The notes below the pieces were generated by a model. It worked only from the letters and a program-made list of their open reading frames with translations. It searched no databases and was not told the origin of the DNA. From assembly GCA_001768195.1 (NCBI GenBank), contig MENI01000092.1:1-35745 (forward strand): a stretch of DNA of 35,745 bases, read 5' to 3'. Positions within the stretch are counted from its first letter, which is position 1. Every line of letters starts with the position of its first letter. The position numbers and the translations under genes are program-made. The DNA comes from Bacteroidetes bacterium GWA2_40_15 (GTDB taxonomy: Bacteria > Bacteroidota > Bacteroidia > Bacteroidales > VadinHA17). Shown here one piece after another: positions 32,513 through 35,745 of the stretch.

Positions 32513-32863
32513 ATGAATAAAAAAATAGTGTTATTTGCTTTATGTGTTTTTATCTTTCTGGGATGTAATAAAAACGAAAATGATAATGATCCTGAACGGG
32601 ATAGCTATTTAACCCATTTTGAAAGTTTGAAAGCAGAACAAGATACCCTAAAAAGAGGTGAATCAACCGTAATAAAAGCCGTAGCAATCGGAAAAAACAT
32701 TAAATACTCATGGACTGCAAGTGAAGGACCTATTCTGGGCGAAGGACCCGAGGTAAAATACGTTACTTCGCCCTGTTGCTATGGGAATATTACGATCACT
32801 TGCATAGCCAGTGGAGGCAACGAATCTGTAACCAAATCGTTAATAATATATGTTTTATTATGA
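32513..32863 (+). CDS. small lipoprotein with a PKD/Ig-like domain
   Basis: About 116 residues; the lipobox FIFLGC follows a short hydrophobic stretch (KKIVLFALCV). The mature part is a single beta-domain (GESTVIKAVAIG, KYSWTASEGPI, GPEVKYVTSPCCYGNITITC) that resembles PKD or Ig-like extracellular domains. It holds an unusual Cys-Cys pair. An earlier in-frame ATG at 32489 would add eight residues. Its stop overlaps the start of the barrel gene (ATGA at 32860-32863), so the two are translationally coupled. The function is unknown. Confidence 0.78.
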   Translation: MNKKIVLFALCVFIFLGCNKNENDNDPERDSYLTHFESLKAEQDTLKRGESTVIKAVAIGKNIKYSWTASEGPILGEGPEVKYVTSPCCYGNITITCIASGGNESVTKSLIIYVLL

Positions 32864-33801
32864 CCCGCTCAATATGCATTATTATACTGCTGATAATAAC
32901 TCATAAAACAGCTAATTCACAATGCTGTGCATCATCTGGCAATCCTATTGGAAGTACAGTTAACATAGGACTCCTGGACAAGCATATTTTCAGAATAGCT
33001 GCATTTTACCGTTTCTCATCTTACGATGAATATTATATTGGTGACAAAAAATATTCAGGGAATATTGGGAGTGTCGAAAAAGCCATATTTAATTATGTGG
33101 GACTATTATCGGCTTATGGCATTTCTGACAGAATCACCCTGGAACTGGAAACAGGCTATTTTATCAACAAAACTCATTTTTATAAAATAAATGATCAGAA
33201 ACTTACAGGATACGGGCTGGCTGATGCAGTTATATCGGTCAGGCCAAGGATCTACCATAATCCAGATAAACAATTCGAAATAAGCTGTACATTTGGTTCA
33301 AATATTCCTTTCTCAAGAGATCTGCAACAGGTTAATGGAGTAACATTACCAATAGACCTGCAACCTTCAACAGTCTCTTTCGGTCTGGTCTTTCAATCCA
33401 ATATTATCAAAGAAAATTCTTTCAGGTCCAGCAGTTTTTTATTATTGACCCGTATTGAAAAATATTTTGAAACCAAACAAGGTTATACATTTGGTAACTC
33501 TTATTCAAATTCCTTGTTTTTTTCAAAGTTCTTTTTCGTTGAAAATCAATTTTTACAGGGATGGACTTCAGTTTTGCAGATCAGAAATCAAATAAGAGGG
33601 CAAAATTCATGGTCAGATAATCCTATTAAGGCGACAGGTAACTGCTCTTTCTTTTTTATACCTCAAATAAGTCTGTCTCTTCCGCACAAATGGAATTTTT
33701 CAATGCTGGTTGATGTTCCAGTTTACCAGTACTTCAATGAAATTCAACTAGCAAAGAAGATATCATATGCGATAAGTATAAATAAAGATTTTATATTATA
33801 A
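32860..33801 (+). CDS. outer-membrane beta-barrel protein, function unknown
   Basis: A 313-residue protein with a signal peptide (CIIILLIITHKTANS) followed by QCCASSGNPIG. The rest has alternating amphipathic strands with tyrosine and serine (FRIAAFYRFSSYDEYYIG, DRITLELETGYFIN, GLADAVISVRPRIYHN), and the end SYAISINKDFIL is a typical barrel C-terminus, near aromatic though not ending in Phe. The frame is open from 32776, but the ATG at 32860 lies at the signal peptide and overlaps the upstream stop. Its own stop overlaps the next start by one base. I would expect a small barrel or channel; the CCxS start may bind a metal or form a disulphide. Confidence 0.8.
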   Translation: MTRSICIIILLIITHKTANSQCCASSGNPIGSTVNIGLLDKHIFRIAAFYRFSSYDEYYIGDKKYSGNIGSVEKAIFNYVGLLSAYGISDRITLELETGYFINKTHFYKINDQKLTGYGLADAVISVRPRIYHNPDKQFEISCTFGSNIPFSRDLQQVNGVTLPIDLQPSTVSFGLVFQSNIIKENSFRSSSFLLLTRIEKYFETKQGYTFGNSYSNSLFFSKFFFVENQFLQGWTSVLQIRNQIRGQNSWSDNPIKATGNCSFFFIPQISLSLPHKWNFSMLVDVPVYQYFNEIQLAKKISYAISINKDFIL

Positions 33802-34199
33802 TGAAAATCATCATGAAACAACATTTTTTTATTTTTACTATCCTTGGAGTATCATTCTTCTGCAATGCTCAGGATGGCGTAGGTTCAAAAATTGTATTTG
33901 ATAATACTACATTCAATTTCGGGGTATTGGAAAGAGGTTCTAAGGCTGAGTGCGAGTTTTCATTTATCAACAAAAGCCTGTCACCTGTTGCGATTGCCAA
34001 AGTCAAAGCCTCTTGCGGATGTACGGCTCCAACCTGGTCGAAAGAACCGGTAAAACCGAATGGCTCTGGGAAGATTAAAGTTAAATATAATACAAATATT
34101 ACCGGTTCATTTGTTAAAACAATCACAATATACACAACTTTGGACAATGAGACAATAACCCTGACCATTCATGGAGAGGTAAAAAAGAAACCAAAATAA
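33801..34199 (+). CDS. DUF1573 periplasmic/secreted protein
   Basis: A 132-residue protein with a signal peptide (FFIFTILGVSFFCNAQ). The mature part is one DUF1573 Ig-like domain: TFNFGVLERGSKAECEFSF, ASCGCTAPTWSKEPVKPNGS, KIKVKYNT, TITLTIHGEV. DUF1573 proteins are widespread in Bacteroidota envelopes, of unknown function; the CGC motif is typical of the family. Start and stop are shared with the barrel gene (1-base overlap), so it belongs to the three-gene envelope operon. The convergent oxidoreductase gene ends 50 bases further on. Confidence 0.9.
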   Translation: MKIIMKQHFFIFTILGVSFFCNAQDGVGSKIVFDNTTFNFGVLERGSKAECEFSFINKSLSPVAIAKVKASCGCTAPTWSKEPVKPNGSGKIKVKYNTNITGSFVKTITIYTTLDNETITLTIHGEVKKKPK

Positions 34200-34249
34200 T
34201 CAGTTGTTAATTATGATTTAATTATTGTCTTTCCGTAGTCATTTAATTA

Positions 34250-35482
34250 TTAATTGTCAAAATCAGGGATACTCATATATTCACCGTTCCTGAGCGCAGA
34301 CTCATGTGCTACTATTCCTGGTGCTGTGTAAGCGAGTGATTCATAAATATCGATCTCCGGCCGGCGCTTGTTCACGAGTGAATCTATAAATTCGTGTGTA
34401 ATAAATGTATGTGACCCGTCATGTCCGCTGTTATGTCGTAATGGTTCAGGCAACATATCTGTCTTCCACCACTTGGGTTGCTTATATGTTTCAATTATGT
34501 TAGATTTATACTGGAATCCTGCATCATCACTGCCAATCCTGTCGGCTAACTTCACTATCGTATGTTCATCACCGCCTTCCCCGGCTCCTGAAATGAAACT
34601 CATTTTATCTCCTCTCCATTCAGCTCTTACCGTATTAATTAAAGCTCCCTTCCAATTTACTTCAACCCTGAAAGGATTACCCTTATTGGTTTTAAAAAAT
34701 GCTGTTCCATTCCAGAAGGGATTATTATAAGGATTATTTTTTAAATACGGACTGTCATCACCCCAGCCTAAACCACTCACATGAGTCAGTCTTTCACCGG
34801 TTACTGATGTAAGAAAGGATGTGCAATGTGTGGGATATAGCAATGGAGGCATCCCATGACGCCATGTAGGTTTCCCATTCTCAAACCACAGCGATTCAAG
34901 ACCCGGATGATTATACTCAGCAGCAGCGCTGAAAATATTTCCAAAAAGGCCCTCTTTATAAAACTTCCTGACAGATATTGTATTCTGCATGTAATTAGAA
35001 GTCTCTGCCATCATATAAGTCAGGCCGGAACTAAGTACTGCGTCTTTCAACTTATAACACTCCTCGAGAGTAACAGCGGCAGGGACGGCGCTTAATACAT
35101 GTTTGCCTGCTTTAAGAGTAGCTACTGAATGATTAACATGATCAGGAGCCGGGGTGGCAATAAATACAGCTTCAATCTTGGGATCGAGAAGAAGTTTATC
35201 AAGCGACTCATAACTCTTTGAACATTTATAAACTTCCATCAAACGCTTACGCCTCTCCGGGCGAAGATCACTAACTGCTTCGACGATACAGTCAGGATGT
35301 TCATGGAATTCAAACCCGGCACCAAACCTTCCACCGACAATCCCAATCCTGATTTTCCGTGCAATGACCTGGTCTGCAGCAAAAGTGACTCTCGGCGCTA
35401 TAGTTAATGCAGCAATGCCCATTCCGGCCTGACTTATAAATTTACGTCTGCCGGTTCTCTGGTTAAATGATGGATTATTCAT
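34250..35482 (-). CDS. Tat-exported Gfo/Idh/MocA oxidoreductase, full length
   Basis: A 410-residue protein with a twin-arginine signal (GRRKFISQAGMGIAALT). The nucleotide fold has IGIVGGRFGAGFEF; the EKP Lys is replaced by SAVPAA (about residue 130), as in the paralogue at 6618-7664. The central block WRHGMPPLLYPTHCTSFL to FKTNKGNPFRVEV includes about 60 residues missing from that paralogue. The C-terminus GSHTFITHEFIDSLVNKRRP is typical. Exported Gfo/Idh/MocA proteins act on glycosides or aminosugars in the periplasm or may not be catalytic in the usual way. It faces the DUF1573 operon and stands apart from other genes. Confidence 0.9.
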   Translation of the reverse strand: MNNPSFNQRTGRRKFISQAGMGIAALTIAPRVTFAADQVIARKIRIGIVGGRFGAGFEFHEHPDCIVEAVSDLRPERRKRLMEVYKCSKSYESLDKLLLDPKIEAVFIATPAPDHVNHSVATLKAGKHVLSAVPAAVTLEECYKLKDAVLSSGLTYMMAETSNYMQNTISVRKFYKEGLFGNIFSAAAEYNHPGLESLWFENGKPTWRHGMPPLLYPTHCTSFLTSVTGERLTHVSGLGWGDDSPYLKNNPYNNPFWNGTAFFKTNKGNPFRVEVNWKGALINTVRAEWRGDKMSFISGAGEGGDEHTIVKLADRIGSDDAGFQYKSNIIETYKQPKWWKTDMLPEPLRHNSGHDGSHTFITHEFIDSLVNKRRPEIDIYESLAYTAPGIVAHESALRNGEYMSIPDFDN

Positions 35483-35745
35483 ATTTATTATGGATTAGTT
35501 TATTCTCAAATCTTCATATATCACATATTAATTTCTCCTTATTAAGTGGTTTGTAAAACTAAGGGTAAATCAAAATATGAACAGATTATTTGTTTAATTA
35601 TACTTCAATCGTAATTATTCAAATATAAAAGCAAATGATTCCTTTCGTAAGATTACATATTTGGAATAGTTTACAAATTCATTTCTATTTTCAAATCAAT
35701 ATCTTATAACCATTATACCAACTGTGGAATCTTCATTTGCTTGCC

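Noticed and set aside
1-35745. CRISPR arrays, tRNA or rRNA genes, transposases or phage genes
   Set aside because: None was seen; the repeats found are tandem or inverted, without the regular repeat-spacer pattern of a CRISPR.

Overview
The window looks like a piece of a Bacteroidota chromosome, probably an environmental Bacteroidales/Marinilabiliales-type anaerobe and probably from an assembled genome. The evidence is a FecI-type ECF sigma factor with a FecR anti-sigma factor, a Bacteroides-type serine palmitoyltransferase, a NUDIX-type AraR regulator inside an arabinose operon, many SPII lipoprotein signals on glycan enzymes (GH78, GH127, GalM-like), twin-arginine Gfo/Idh/MocA oxidoreductases, and mostly weak Shine-Dalgarno sequences. 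No rRNA, tRNA, CRISPR array, integrase or transposase is visible. The family assignments come from reading motifs, not from database searches.

Layout. 1-1.8 kb: FecR (cut by the left edge) and its ECF sigma factor, both leftward, typical of the upstream edge of a polysaccharide utilisation locus that would lie outside the window. 1.9-4.6 kb: a GH78 alpha-L-rhamnosidase lipoprotein, divergent from a lipoprotein with two metallo-beta-lactamase-like domains (the first without its metal ligands) and a Tat-signal oxidoreductase that appears to have lost about 60 internal residues. 7.7-7.9 kb: tandem repeats and a strong palindrome. 7.9-9.9 kb: a leftward sphingolipid pair, serine palmitoyltransferase then a short-chain dehydrogenase.

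9.9-13.8 kb: the most interesting stretch. A leader carries a ribosome binding site and a 14-codon upstream ORF encoding MDDDPAERLFVNLV. It is followed by a soluble protein built from PRC-barrel-like, MgtE-N and CBS domains, then an Nramp-family carrier with altered metal-site motifs, then a Mg-dependent inorganic pyrophosphatase. I read this as a candidate magnesium homeostasis module in which an acidic/proline leader peptide could sense Mg2+ through ribosome destabilisation. That function is inference.

13.8-17.3 kb: a BNR/Asp-box propeller protein, an M20 amidohydrolase and an acyltransferase with variant motifs. 17.3-17.75 kb: a repeat-rich intergenic region. 17.75-28.8 kb: an arabinose utilisation region with a sodium/sugar symporter, a 464-bp inverted-repeat structure, araA, araR, araD and araB, then a DUF2271 protein, a Tat aldo/keto reductase and a GH127 beta-L-arabinofuranosidase lipoprotein. 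Together these could release L-arabinose from glycans, import it and convert it to D-xylulose 5-phosphate.

28.8-31.9 kb: a leftward group of an oxidoreductase, an aldose 1-epimerase lipoprotein and a concanavalin-like domain protein. 32.5-34.2 kb: a tightly overlapping three-gene envelope operon of unknown function (small lipoprotein, outer-membrane barrel, DUF1573 protein). 34.25-35.5 kb: a second Tat Gfo/Idh/MocA oxidoreductase, full length, which served as the in-window reference for the shortened paralogue. The last 263 bases are AT-rich and show nothing I can name. Several intergenic gaps carry related G/C-run hairpins and short direct repeats, apparently members of dispersed repeat families.
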